Shown: positions 1-7,857 of the stretch, piece after piece | Layout: each line of letters starts with the position of its first letter | Numbering within the stretch: the first letter of the stretch is position 1 | From: an uncultured Prevotella sp. | GTDB taxonomy: Bacteria > Bacteroidota > Bacteroidia > Bacteroidales > Bacteroidaceae | Length of the DNA stretch: 13,430 nt | NCBI GenBank assembly: GCA_900543975.1 | Contig: UQTI01000074.1 | Span: 1 to 13,430, forward strand | Direction of reading: 5' to 3' | Translations under genes and position numbers: made by a program | Notes under the pieces: model-generated | What the model saw: only the letters and a program-made list of their open reading frames with translations | Told to the model about the DNA's origin: nothing | The model's database searches: none

Positions 1-9
1 TTGACAGCC

Positions 10-48
10 TCATTAAGCCTCTTTGACGACCTCAAAGAGGCTTAATGA
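10..48. repeat. Perfect 17-bp inverted repeat, possible terminator
   Basis: Arms 10-26 and 32-48 are perfectly complementary around a 5-nt loop (27-31). No T-run follows on either strand, so this is not a classical rho-independent terminator. It may end a gene beyond the left edge or be a protein-binding palindrome. Confidence 0.45.
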
Positions 49-259
49 CAAAGCAAGGGTATATTTAAGAGCTGTTAACAATTCATGCTTTGATTTTAAC
101 TATAATTTTGTACATTATGAAAGAATAAGGCTTTATTTTCTATCTTTCTGTCATTCTGTATATTTATGCAAAACAGGAGTAAAAATGCTCCAGTTTTAAC
201 CTTTTTGCATCCTTTACAAAGCATGTTTGTAAGCCAAAACATCAAAAGCTATTGAACAA

Positions 260-320
260 AAAAGGGACAATATTTTGGATTATTGGTTTTGAAAACCATT
301 TCCAAAATATTGTCCCTTTT
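260..320 (-). terminator. Terminator of the fumarase gene
   Basis: Two perfectly complementary 20-bp arms (260-279 and 301-320) enclose a loop that can itself fold (GGTTTTGAAAACC, 285-297). On the minus strand the stem runs into TTTTTTG right after the fumarase stop codon at 341. On the plus strand it is followed by TTTTGTTTTTT, so it could work in both directions. Confidence 0.8.
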
Positions 321-340
321 GTTTTTTATAGAGAGTTTTT

Positions 341-1999
341 TTATTTCATACACTCCTTGCAAGGAGTCCAAGGCTTGAGTTGCTTGAAGAAGTCGTTACC
401 CTTATCGTCAACGAGGATGAATGCAGGGAAGTCTTCAACAGAAATCTTCCAGATAGCCTCCATGCCCAGCTCAGGATACTCTACACACTCGATGCTCTTG
501 ATGCTGCTCTTTGACAGAACGGCAGCAACGCCACCGATGGTGCCGAGGTAGAAGCCACCGTGCTTCTTGCAAGCCTCTGTAACGACATCGCCACGGTTAC
601 CCTTAGCGATCATCACGAGAGAAGCGCCGTGATCCTGGAACTCGTCAACATAGGGGTCCATACGGTTGGCTGTTGTCGGGCCCATAGAGCCACAGGGATA
701 GCCCTCGGGGGTCTTGGCAGGTCCAGCGTAGAGGATAGGATGATCCTTGAAATACTGAGGCATCTCCTCGCCGGCATCCAGACGGGCCTTCAGCTTAGCG
801 TGAGCGATGTCGCGGGCAACGATGATGGTACCCTTCAGGTTCACGCGTGTGCTAACGGGATATTTTGAGAGTTCTGCACGCACAGCGTCGATGCCCTTGT
901 CGAGGTCGATCTCAATGCCCTTGGTGCCCTCACCCGGGTTGCGCAGCTCCTCAGGAATAAGCTCTGTGGGGTTCTCGTCCATCTTCTCCAAGAACACACC
1001 GTCCTTTGTGATCTTTGCCTTGATGTTACGGTCGGCAGAGCAGCTCACGCCCATGCCGATGGGGCAGCTTGCGCCGTGACGTGGCAGACGTACCACGCGG
1101 ATATCGTGTGCCAGATATTTACCGCCAAACTGTGCGCCAAGACCAATCTTATGAGCCTCCTCAAGGAGCTTGTTCTCAAGATCGATGTCGCGGAATGCGC
1201 GGCCTGTCTCATCGCCTGTTGTGGGCAGGTTATCATAATACTTGATGCTTGCCAGCTTCACGGTGAGCAGGTTCTTCTCTGCTGATGTGCCACCGATAAC
1301 GAAAGCGATGTGGTAAGGAGGACAAGCGGCTGTGCCGAGGCTCTTCATCTTCTCTACGAGGAAGGGCAGCAGTGTGCCTTCGTTCTGGATGGTAGCCTTG
1401 GTCATGGGGTAGAAATAGGTCTTGTTTGCTGAACCGCCGCCCTTGGCAACCATCACAAAGCGATATTCGTCGCCCTCTGTTGCCTCGATGTCGATCTGTG
1501 CAGGCAGGTTACAACGTGTGTTGACCTCGTCATACATGTTAAGAGGAGCATTCTGCGAGTAGCGCAGGTTGTCCTGTGTGTAGGTGTTGTAGACACCCAG
1601 CGAGAGAGCCTCCTCGTCTTCAAAGTCGGTCCACACGCGCTGTCCCTTCTCACCGTGGATGATGGCGGTACCGGTGTCCTGGCAGAAAGGCAGGATGCCC
1701 TTCACTGCTACCTCGGCGTTGCGAAGGAACTGCAGTGCCACATACTTATCGTTCTCCGATGCTTCCGGGTCGGTCAAGATCTTTGCCACCTGCTCGTTGT
1801 GCTCACGGCGCAGCATAAACTCCACATCGTGGAATGCCTGCTGTGCGAGCAGTGTGAGAGCCTCTTTTGAAACCTTCAGGATTGTCTTACCCTCAAACTC
1901 GGCTGTGCTTACGCCTTCTTTGGTAAGCAAGCGATATTCGGTAGTGTCCTTGCCCAACTGGAACATAGGAGCATACTTGAACTCTGGTGTTTTAGCCAT
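341..1999 (-). CDS. fumA: Class I fumarate hydratase (iron-sulfur fumarase)
   Basis: This enzyme interconverts fumarate and L-malate in the cytoplasm. In Bacteroidetes the reaction is part of the reductive C4 branch leading to succinate. The 552-residue length fits the one-chain FumA/FumB-type class I enzymes, with the N-terminal Fumerase domain at about residues 15-330 and the C-terminal Fumerase_C domain at about 335-545. Cys106 (in LPFCQDTGTA), Cys226 (in GTAACPPYH) and Cys320 (in MGVSCSADRN) have nearly the spacing of the three [4Fe-4S] ligands of E. coli FumA, so the cluster should be intact and oxygen-labile. The C-terminal signatures PTTANRMDPY and KGNRGDVV are present. The ATG start fits the family's usual N-terminus. 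It is transcribed alone: a TACCTTTG box lies upstream at 2056-2063 and a strong hairpin follows the stop. The call is firm; choosing fumA over fumB as symbol is convention. Confidence 0.96.
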   Translation of the reverse strand: MAKTPEFKYAPMFQLGKDTTEYRLLTKEGVSTAEFEGKTILKVSKEALTLLAQQAFHDVEFMLRREHNEQVAKILTDPEASENDKYVALQFLRNAEVAVKGILPFCQDTGTAIIHGEKGQRVWTDFEDEEALSLGVYNTYTQDNLRYSQNAPLNMYDEVNTRCNLPAQIDIEATEGDEYRFVMVAKGGGSANKTYFYPMTKATIQNEGTLLPFLVEKMKSLGTAACPPYHIAFVIGGTSAEKNLLTVKLASIKYYDNLPTTGDETGRAFRDIDLENKLLEEAHKIGLGAQFGGKYLAHDIRVVRLPRHGASCPIGMGVSCSADRNIKAKITKDGVFLEKMDENPTELIPEELRNPGEGTKGIEIDLDKGIDAVRAELSKYPVSTRVNLKGTIIVARDIAHAKLKARLDAGEEMPQYFKDHPILYAGPAKTPEGYPCGSMGPTTANRMDPYVDEFQDHGASLVMIAKGNRGDVVTEACKKHGGFYLGTIGGVAAVLSKSSIKSIECVEYPELGMEAIWKISVEDFPAFILVDDKGNDFFKQLKPWTPCKECMK

Positions 2000-2055
2000 A
2001 ATGTTATTTTATGTTATGTTTTTAAACAAATTTCGCTGTTTGGGAATGACCTATG

Positions 2056-2063
2056 CAAAGGTA
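2056..2063 (-). promoter_or_regulatory. Promoter -7 box of the fumarase gene
   Basis: TACCTTTG on the minus strand matches the Bacteroidetes -7 consensus TAnnTTTG and is followed by GCA, a usual start region. It lies 56 bp before the fumarase ATG. No clear -33 TTTG is seen, so the assignment rests on this box and its position. Confidence 0.5.
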
Positions 2064-2152
2064 ATTATTTTTCTGCAATTATGCAGACTATAGCTTTCCA
2101 TTTTTTGTTTCGTTACTATTTTTTACATAAAAAAGCTAAAGTTGCATGTTTC

Positions 2153-3085
2153 TTACAACGGCATGTCTTTATAACGTTGCTTCAGACGTTCCGCTTCAGC
2201 ATGGAGCTTAGCGAGGAACGCCTTATATTCATCACCATCGGGGTTGAGCGGACGATGAGAGAAGCCTTTCTTTAGTGGTGCCCACTCACGGAGGAACGTC
2301 TTGGCCTCATCAGAGAAAAACGTCTCTACCATGCGCTGCCAGATATACTCCACCGCCAGAGAGGAAGGATGAAGCATGTCGTCGGCATAGAAACGGTAGT
2401 CGCGAAGCTCGTCGTTAACAATCTCGTAGGCAGGGAAGTAGGTTACAACCGCCCCACCCTGCTTATCATTAAAAGAGATTTCTTTGCTGATGCCCGATTC
2501 TTTGCTGATGCTCGATTCTTTGTTGATGCTCGATTCTTTGCTAAAGTTCAATTCTTTGTCAATGCTTGATTCTCTATTGAGAGTTGTTTCTTTTATAAGC
2601 AGATCAGCTGCGAGAAGCAGCGTGGCTTTGGAGAGTTGGCTTCCGTGGAAACCATACTTGGCATAACGAATGGGGCTAACCGTTATGATGACCTTCACAT
2701 CGGGTCTTCGCTCACGCAGAATGTTGACAGCACGAAGAAGATAATCCTTACACTCCTCCACCGTGAGCTCACGCTCCTCAAAGAGTCGATGCGGTCGTTT
2801 CTGACAGTTGTCCACAATCTCTCCCGTCTCTCTAAGGATGTACACATGGTTTGTTCCGAGCGTGAAGACAGCCACACGCGGTGCCACATCGGTGCGTTCC
2901 ACCGTGTGCAAGATGCTTGCCGGGTTATACATCACACCGAAAGGGTTGACCGTTGCGCGGAACATCTCGTCCTTGAAACGGCGCCCAATGTTGTCTGCAA
3001 AGCAAGAGCCCACGAACAGCATCTCCTCACAGGGGGCTATGCTGAACGCGGGTCTCGGTATGTCTACAATTGTTCTAAACTGCAT
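2153..3085 (-). CDS. GSCFA-family SGNH-like hydrolase with an internal six-residue repeat
   Basis: This is a 310-residue protein of the GSCFA family, which has the SGNH hydrolase/esterase fold. The natural substrate is unknown; acyl esters on glycans or lipids are plausible by fold. The family motif GSCFA is at 26-30 (nucleophile block), GTNH at 77-80, SPIR at 137-140, and the catalytic DxxH sits in DDMLHPS (235-241). No signal peptide or membrane segment is seen, so it is probably cytoplasmic. Between a helix ending near 165 and the strand starting near 211 lie six tandem hexapeptides of type [NDS]-[KR]-E-x-x-[IF] (170-205), encoded by an 18-bp tandem repeat. This charged, Ser-rich insert is presumably a surface loop. 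The gene starts 8 bp after the YfhO stop codon and is almost certainly co-transcribed with it. Confidence 0.88.
   Translation of the reverse strand: MQFRTIVDIPRPAFSIAPCEEMLFVGSCFADNIGRRFKDEMFRATVNPFGVMYNPASILHTVERTDVAPRVAVFTLGTNHVYILRETGEIVDNCQKRPHRLFEERELTVEECKDYLLRAVNILRERRPDVKVIITVSPIRYAKYGFHGSQLSKATLLLAADLLIKETTLNRESSIDKELNFSKESSINKESSISKESGISKEISFNDKQGGAVVTYFPAYEIVNDELRDYRFYADDMLHPSSLAVEYIWQRMVETFFSDEAKTFLREWAPLKKGFSHRPLNPDGDEYKAFLAKLHAEAERLKQRYKDMPL
2471..2578. repeat. Six degenerate 18-bp tandem repeats inside the GSCFA gene
   Basis: Six consecutive 18-bp units (one form on the plus strand is GATTCTTTGCTGATGCTC) encode the hexapeptide repeat. The middle units are nearly identical and the outer ones more diverged, as expected from repeated slippage. 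Because the unit is a multiple of three, gain or loss of copies keeps the frame. Confidence 0.85.
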
Positions 3086-3093
3086 TGTTCGAT

Positions 3094-5685
3094 TTAGTCG
3101 ATTGATGCCTTTTTGTTATCTGTTGTTGCCGCCTTGCGCTTCTTGCGCTCCTCAAACCACACACCACCGATGATGGCGATGAAGAGGAGGGCGAAGGCAA
3201 TGTAAGCCACGGTCTCGGTGTCGCGGATACTCTTTGGCTTGAAGGTAAGCACCACCTTATGCTTGCCGGCCTTCACGTTGATGGCACGAAGCACATAATC
3301 TACACGTCCCACCGTTACTGGCTCTCCGTCGACAGTGGCGGTCCATCCAGGATAATATATCTCGGAGAACACCACAATGCCGCCCTTTGTTGAACTTATG
3401 TCGTAGGTCAGCTCGTTGGGCTCATACTTTGTGAGCTTCACGATGGCCATGTCGTCCTCAGGCACAGCCTCTCCCAACGCCTCCTTAAACTTGGCGTCAG
3501 CCACAGCTTGATGACGAAGATTTATCTTACCCACGCCGTCAAGCTCCTCGTTGGCGTTGTCAACATACTTGATGTCGCCAACAAACCAGGCGTTGCCATA
3601 AGCATAAGTGTTAAGCACAGGCACCGTCTGTCCACCCTGCAGCGGCAGAATGATGTATTTGGTGTTAAGCATGTTGAGCACGGGGTAGATAGTGTCGCCT
3701 GCCACCTTTGTCATGTCGCCCTGAGCCTGAGCTATTGCAGAGTAGGCCTTCTGCATCTCTGGCGAGATGTAAGCGTCGATGAGCTCCTGATAGCGGCGAA
3801 GCTTTGCTGCATGATAGCCGCCGATGCTCTTGTGGTAATAAGAGGTCTCGTTCTCGTTGAACGTGTTTGACGCGAGGTTAAGCACGCGGTAGTCGAGCGA
3901 GCGGTCTTGCAGAATCTGCTTGTCTGTGGCTGTCATGGGCTGCGGAGTGTCGCGCACGCTCTTCTCAACAAACATAGAGTCGTTGAGGTAGCGTTTGTTC
4001 ACCTGCCACATGTCGACGACACAAAGGGCAATCATGAGAGACACAGCCATCTTGCTGTTGATCTTCTTCATGAGCATGAGCACCAGCACAACGGTGCCAA
4101 ACGTCACGATGAAGGCAGAGCGCCAACAGTCGGCGGTGAACACAGCCACACGCATGTCGGTGAGGTTGCTAAGGATCGGTCCGAGATATTCGGCTGGCAA
4201 CGATTTCAGCGCCACCATCTCCGAAGCCGACACAAAGTCGGGGAAGAACACTCTTGGCATAAGTGCAAAAAGCACACACATGCCGGCGGTCATGGCGAAC
4301 GCCACAACAAGATAATCGCGCTTCTTACGCACGAAGATAGAGAGAGGCGAGAAGAAGATGAAACCAAGCACCTTCTGCTTCATGGTCTCCGTCTCCTTAA
4401 GAACCTCCGGATTGTCGATGAGCTTCTTCAACGCCATCATGGCGAGAAGAGGTATTGTAAACTCGGCGATGACGAGTATTGATGCCACTGTTCGGAACTT
4501 GGCATACATCGGCACATAGTCGAGGAACAGGTCTGTAAACCACATAAAGTTGTGGCCCCACGACAGGAGGACAGACAGCACCGTTGCAGCATACAACGCC
4601 CATTTCATGGGACCCTTCAGAAGGAACAGTCCGAGGAAGAACAGCATGAGCACGAAGGCACCCACATAAACGGGTCCGCTGGTGCCTGGCTGGTTGCCCC
4701 AATATTGTCCCAGCTGCTGGTAGAGCTGCATAAACTCGGGGTTGGCCTTCGACATGGCCTTCTCACTTTGCACAAGGGGGAACGAAGCGCCACCCTTGGC
4801 GTTAGGGATGAGGAGCGTCCATGTCTCGTCGATGCCGTAGCTCCACTGCGTTATATAGTCGCGGTCGAGACCGCTCGATGTCTGGTTTGCAGAGTTTTTC
4901 TTCACCAGTTCGCTCTTGCCACGCATCGACTCCTGGCCATACTGCCATGTGTGGTAGAGGTTACTCAGGTTTATGCAGATGCCTATCGCGGCACCTGCCA
5001 TGCACACGCCAAGAGACTTGCCGAAGCGTGCCATCTGACGGTTGCGCACGGCCTCAACGAGGTAGGCGATGACCATGAAGAGGATGATGAAGAGATAATA
5101 ATAGGTCATCTGCACATGGTTGGCTTTCACCTCAAAGGCAGAGAAGAGAGCCGTGAGGATGAAGCCCCACAGGTATCGGCCCCTGAAAGACAGCACCACG
5201 CCAGCAATCATGGGCGGCAGATAAGCCAACGCCATGACCTTCCATATATGTCCTGCGGCAATGATGATAAAGAAATAGCTGCTGAAAGCCCATATCAGCG
5301 AACCGAGGACCGCCAACTCATGACGGAAGTCGAAGGCACGCAGAAGGATGTAGAATCCCAACAAATAGACAAACACATACCACACGTTGTCGGGAAGCCA
5401 CAGGTGGTAGGCGTTCATCACACTTGAGAGCATGTCGGTACTCTTATACGACGGTGCCAGCTGGTAGGTGGGCATGCCGCTGAACGCCGAGTTGGTCCAG
5501 CGTGTGCGCTCGCCTGTCTTCTCTAAATATTGCTCTTGCTCCACGCCTGCTCCACGTCCTGCCGACGTGTCATGACGGTAGAGTATGCGACCGTCGATGT
5601 CGGCCGGCATAAAATAGACAAAGGAGATGACGGCAAACAAAACCACTGCCACGAGGTCGGGCAGATACTTCTTCAATGATTTCAT
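3094..5685 (-). CDS. YfhO family multi-pass membrane protein
   Basis: This 863-residue protein belongs to the YfhO family (large integral membrane proteins related to GT-C glycosyltransferases; B. subtilis YfhO has been linked to lipoteichoic-acid glycosylation). It begins with a membrane segment at about 9-27 and a family-typical loop ending in NSAFSGMPTYQL. Many hydrophobic segments follow through about residue 560. A long soluble region then leads to the conserved C-terminal motif YPGWTATVDG (778-787) and a last membrane segment at about 825-844, with a Lys/Arg-rich cytoplasmic tail. The length fits Bacteroidetes members. A TAACTTTG box lies 38 bp upstream. It is the first gene of a two-gene unit with the GSCFA hydrolase. 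A role in modifying an envelope glycan is an inference; donor and acceptor are unknown. Confidence 0.9.
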   Translation of the reverse strand: MKSLKKYLPDLVAVVLFAVISFVYFMPADIDGRILYRHDTSAGRGAGVEQEQYLEKTGERTRWTNSAFSGMPTYQLAPSYKSTDMLSSVMNAYHLWLPDNVWYVFVYLLGFYILLRAFDFRHELAVLGSLIWAFSSYFFIIIAAGHIWKVMALAYLPPMIAGVVLSFRGRYLWGFILTALFSAFEVKANHVQMTYYYLFIILFMVIAYLVEAVRNRQMARFGKSLGVCMAGAAIGICINLSNLYHTWQYGQESMRGKSELVKKNSANQTSSGLDRDYITQWSYGIDETWTLLIPNAKGGASFPLVQSEKAMSKANPEFMQLYQQLGQYWGNQPGTSGPVYVGAFVLMLFFLGLFLLKGPMKWALYAATVLSVLLSWGHNFMWFTDLFLDYVPMYAKFRTVASILVIAEFTIPLLAMMALKKLIDNPEVLKETETMKQKVLGFIFFSPLSIFVRKKRDYLVVAFAMTAGMCVLFALMPRVFFPDFVSASEMVALKSLPAEYLGPILSNLTDMRVAVFTADCWRSAFIVTFGTVVLVLMLMKKINSKMAVSLMIALCVVDMWQVNKRYLNDSMFVEKSVRDTPQPMTATDKQILQDRSLDYRVLNLASNTFNENETSYYHKSIGGYHAAKLRRYQELIDAYISPEMQKAYSAIAQAQGDMTKVAGDTIYPVLNMLNTKYIILPLQGGQTVPVLNTYAYGNAWFVGDIKYVDNANEELDGVGKINLRHQAVADAKFKEALGEAVPEDDMAIVKLTKYEPNELTYDISSTKGGIVVFSEIYYPGWTATVDGEPVTVGRVDYVLRAINVKAGKHKVVLTFKPKSIRDTETVAYIAFALLFIAIIGGVWFEERKKRKAATTDNKKASID

Positions 5686-5723
5686 TCTTTCTCTATAAAA
5701 ATCTAATAAACGTTTATTGTCTG

Positions 5724-5731
5724 CAAAGTTA
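5724..5731 (-). promoter_or_regulatory. Promoter -7 box of the YfhO-GSCFA unit
   Basis: TAACTTTG followed by GCA on the minus strand matches TAnnTTTG. It lies 38 bp before the YfhO ATG and downstream of the acyltransferase stop. No good -33 box is seen. Since no clear terminator separates it from the gene before, read-through is also possible. Confidence 0.45.
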
Positions 5732-5808
5732 CAACGAATTATTGAGAATTATGGATGAAACAACAATAAAAATGGATGACACGTCGATAAAAGCCTCAAC
5801 CCACGTTA

Positions 5809-6567
5809 TCATTGGTCAGGGTTCTCCACAAAGCCCTTATACTCGTCAACGAGTCCGCTCATGACCACATCATAGCTTTCTTTCTCAATGGCCTTGATGT
5901 TGTCTGCACCCTGTCCCTTAGGTGCGATGGGCTTGTGGATGGTCAGACGCAGCGGATGCCACAGCACCCATTTCATGTCGCGCATGCGGGGCATGACGTT
6001 AAACGAGCCGTTGATGGTTATGGGCACAACGTCGAGTTGCAGCTCATCGGCAAGCATGAAAGCGCCGCGCTTGAACACCCCCATGTGGCCTGTGAACGAG
6101 CGTGCTCCCTCGGGGAACACCACCACCGACATGCCGCCACGCAGGGTGTCGCGAGCCTTGTCGTAGGTCTCACGAATGCGTGCCGGTCCGCGCTTGTCTA
6201 CAAAAATCTGGTGTGAAGCCTCGCATGCCTTTCCCACTAACGGAATGTTACGCAACTGTCGTTTCATCATCCATTTGAAGTTGCGGTTCAAGTAGCCGTA
6301 AATCAAGAATATATCGAATGCGCCCTGATGGTTTGCCACAAACACATAAGAACGTCCGGGCTCCAGGTTCTCACGTCCTTCAACCTTTACGGGAAGGAGG
6401 AACATGCGGATGATCAGTCGTGCCCACAGTTTGCCGGGATAGTAGCCCCAGAAATGTCCGTTGCCAATGGTGCAGCCTATTGTTACCGTAATAGCCGTTA
6501 TAAGTGTGCCGAGCGCTATAACCGGCAACACGATGAACAACTGATAAATGCGATAGAGAATTTTCAT
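5809..6567 (-). CDS. plsC: 1-acyl-sn-glycerol-3-phosphate acyltransferase (PlsC family)
   Basis: The enzyme acylates lysophosphatidic acid to phosphatidic acid in phospholipid synthesis, acting at the inner face of the cytoplasmic membrane. The 252-residue chain has an N-terminal hydrophobic anchor (about 8-31). The acyltransferase blocks follow: NHQGAFD with the HX4D catalytic pair His80/Asp85, FPEGARS (151-157) that binds the glycerol phosphate, and VPITINGS (181-188). The ATG at 6567 gives a normal length. It lies 37 bp after the metallophosphoesterase stop with no promoter visible between, so it is probably the last gene of the pyrC operon. Bacteroidetes often carry several PlsC paralogues, so the acyl acceptor is less sure than the family. 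Confidence 0.92.
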   Translation of the reverse strand: MKILYRIYQLFIVLPVIALGTLITAITVTIGCTIGNGHFWGYYPGKLWARLIIRMFLLPVKVEGRENLEPGRSYVFVANHQGAFDIFLIYGYLNRNFKWMMKRQLRNIPLVGKACEASHQIFVDKRGPARIRETYDKARDTLRGGMSVVVFPEGARSFTGHMGVFKRGAFMLADELQLDVVPITINGSFNVMPRMRDMKWVLWHPLRLTIHKPIAPKGQGADNIKAIEKESYDVVMSGLVDEYKGFVENPDQ

Positions 6568-6604
6568 TGTGTGTTATTAATCTTAAATTATTGGTTTTAA
6601 ATTT

Positions 6605-7768
6605 CTACTTTCTTTTAACCTTCAAGCTTATCACCACTATCTCGGGATAGACACCAAGACGGAATGGAGCGAAGCCACCGAGACCTGATGACACGAAGAG
6701 GGAGCGCTCACCACGACGGTAGAGTCCGCAGTCTTCGCGGTTGTTAAACTGCGTAGGGCGGAACCCCATGAGCTCCACTTGTCCGCCGTGCGTGTGTCCG
6801 CTAAGCGTGAGCTGCACCTTTGAGCGAGGAAGGATCTGCTCCTCCCATGCCCATGGGTCGTGCTGCATAAGCACCACAAAGGAGGATGCGGAAACCCCAC
6901 GGAGCGTCTTCTTAAGATCACCCTTCATAGGGAAGGGCGGTCGCCCGACGTTCTCCTCACCAGCCACAACGATAGAGTCGTTGCCTCGACATAGAACGCG
7001 GCGGTCGTTGAGCAGCAATTGCCATCCGAACGAGCGTTCAAGAGAAACGAGCTGCTGTTCATTAGCGGCCTTAAGACTGTCTGTGCCAGACACATACATG
7101 CTATAATCGTGATTGCCGCGCACGGCAAACACCCCATCTTTGGCCTTGATTTTTGACAGCAACGAGGCAAAAGGCAGCAGCTCGCTGGGCTGCATGTTCT
7201 GTATGTCGCCAGTCATCATCACGGCATCGGCGTGAGCTGCGTTTATGCTGTCTACGGCACGCTCCAGCAAAACATGAGGAATGGAGCCTACATGAAGGTC
7301 GGAAATGTGCACAATGCGGTAGCCATCGAAAGCCTCAGGCAGGTCGCTAAACTCAATCTCCACATGTTTGACCTCCAGTCGGCGCACACCAAAGAACGAA
7401 CCATAGAGCACCGCCACGACAATGACGACAGACAGGGAGATGCCCATCAGCGTGCCATAGTTGCGATGCAGACCGAAGCCACGCTTAACGCCGAGACCTA
7501 TCAGGGAGCAGAGCATGAACACAAACTTAGGCGCTGCGAACAGACCGAACAGCAAGAGGAAGAGGTTCAGCCACAGTTGGTCTGAAGGGGCAAAATCGGG
7601 TATGCAACACAGGGCAACGGTGTAGACAGACAACACCACTGCAGGAATCCACCACAACAGCTTCTTCACTCTTGACATGGGACCACGACGATGCAGATGC
7701 ACCTTATAGATATAGGCCTCAGGCAAAAGGATGACGAGGAATATTAATATTGAAATTCGTGCAATCAT
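6605..7768 (-). CDS. Membrane-anchored metallophosphoesterase (calcineurin-like)
   Basis: With the ATG at 7768 this is a 387-residue protein: a membrane segment at about 3-22, further hydrophobic segments near 37-55, 66-90 and 106-126, then a calcineurin-like phosphoesterase domain (about 148-380). The metal ligands are all present: DLH (157-159), GD (187-188), GNHD (218-221), QHD (302-304) and GHTHGGQ (324-330). This arrangement resembles the YaeI/YkuE-type phosphoesterases; in E. coli YaeI acts on UDP-2,3-diacylglucosamine-like lipids, but the substrate here is not evident. The frame stays open upstream to a TTG at 7852, inside the preceding gene. I rejected that start because those extra residues derive from a 21-bp DNA repeat and the ATG leads straight into the membrane anchor. 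The gene sits between the MetH activation gene and plsC in one probable operon. Confidence 0.9.
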   Translation of the reverse strand: MIARISILIFLVILLPEAYIYKVHLHRRGPMSRVKKLLWWIPAVVLSVYTVALCCIPDFAPSDQLWLNLFLLLFGLFAAPKFVFMLCSLIGLGVKRGFGLHRNYGTLMGISLSVVIVVAVLYGSFFGVRRLEVKHVEIEFSDLPEAFDGYRIVHISDLHVGSIPHVLLERAVDSINAAHADAVMMTGDIQNMQPSELLPFASLLSKIKAKDGVFAVRGNHDYSMYVSGTDSLKAANEQQLVSLERSFGWQLLLNDRRVLCRGNDSIVVAGEENVGRPPFPMKGDLKKTLRGVSASSFVVLMQHDPWAWEEQILPRSKVQLTLSGHTHGGQVELMGFRPTQFNNREDCGLYRRGERSLFVSSGLGGFAPFRLGVYPEIVVISLKVKRK

Positions 7769-7804
7769 ATTTTTCTTATGACGAGTTATGAGGATTTTAC
7801 AAAC

Positions 7805-7857
7805 AAGCAACCACCTTCTTACATCAAGCAGCCACCATCTTACATCAGGCAACCACC
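7805..7857. repeat. 21-bp tandem repeat at a gene junction
   Basis: Units lie at 7805-7825 and 7826-7846 (2 differences in 21) and a partial third at 7847-7857. The array spans the gap before the metallophosphoesterase and the last codons of the MetH activation gene, whose stop codon (7840-7842) lies in the second unit. Confidence 0.8.

Larger units (their letters stand above)
1..340. other. Intergenic region left of the fumarase gene, no gene seen
   Basis: This AT-rich stretch holds no convincing coding region. It contains a perfect 17-bp inverted repeat near the left edge (10-48), a weaker hairpin at about 166-210 and the fumarase terminator at 260-320. A TAATTTTG box on the plus strand at 103-110 resembles a Bacteroidetes -7 element, but no matching -33 TTTG lies at the right distance. 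I see no tRNA or other RNA family. What lies beyond the left edge is unknown. Confidence 0.6.

Noticed and set aside
166..210. AGGAG-spacer-ATG tiny frame inside a hairpin, resembling a leader peptide
   Set aside because: It encodes only four residues before a stop, has no downstream plus-strand gene, and Shine-Dalgarno sites are not typical here.
1659..2093. A 144-codon plus-strand frame over the fumarase start
   Set aside because: Antisense shadow of the fumarase gene and its promoter, without a recognisable domain.
2471..2578. Regularly spaced repeat that might suggest a CRISPR array
   Set aside because: The 18-bp units are contiguous without spacers, lie inside a coding frame and encode a hexapeptide repeat.
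4552..5427. A 291-codon open frame on the plus strand, His-rich
   Set aside because: It lies wholly antisense to the well-supported YfhO gene and looks like a composition-driven shadow frame with no recognisable domain or promoter.
7769..7852. N-terminal extension of the metallophosphoesterase from a TTG codon
   Set aside because: The added residues come largely from the 21-bp DNA repeat, overlap the upstream gene, and the ATG at 7768 begins directly at the membrane anchor.
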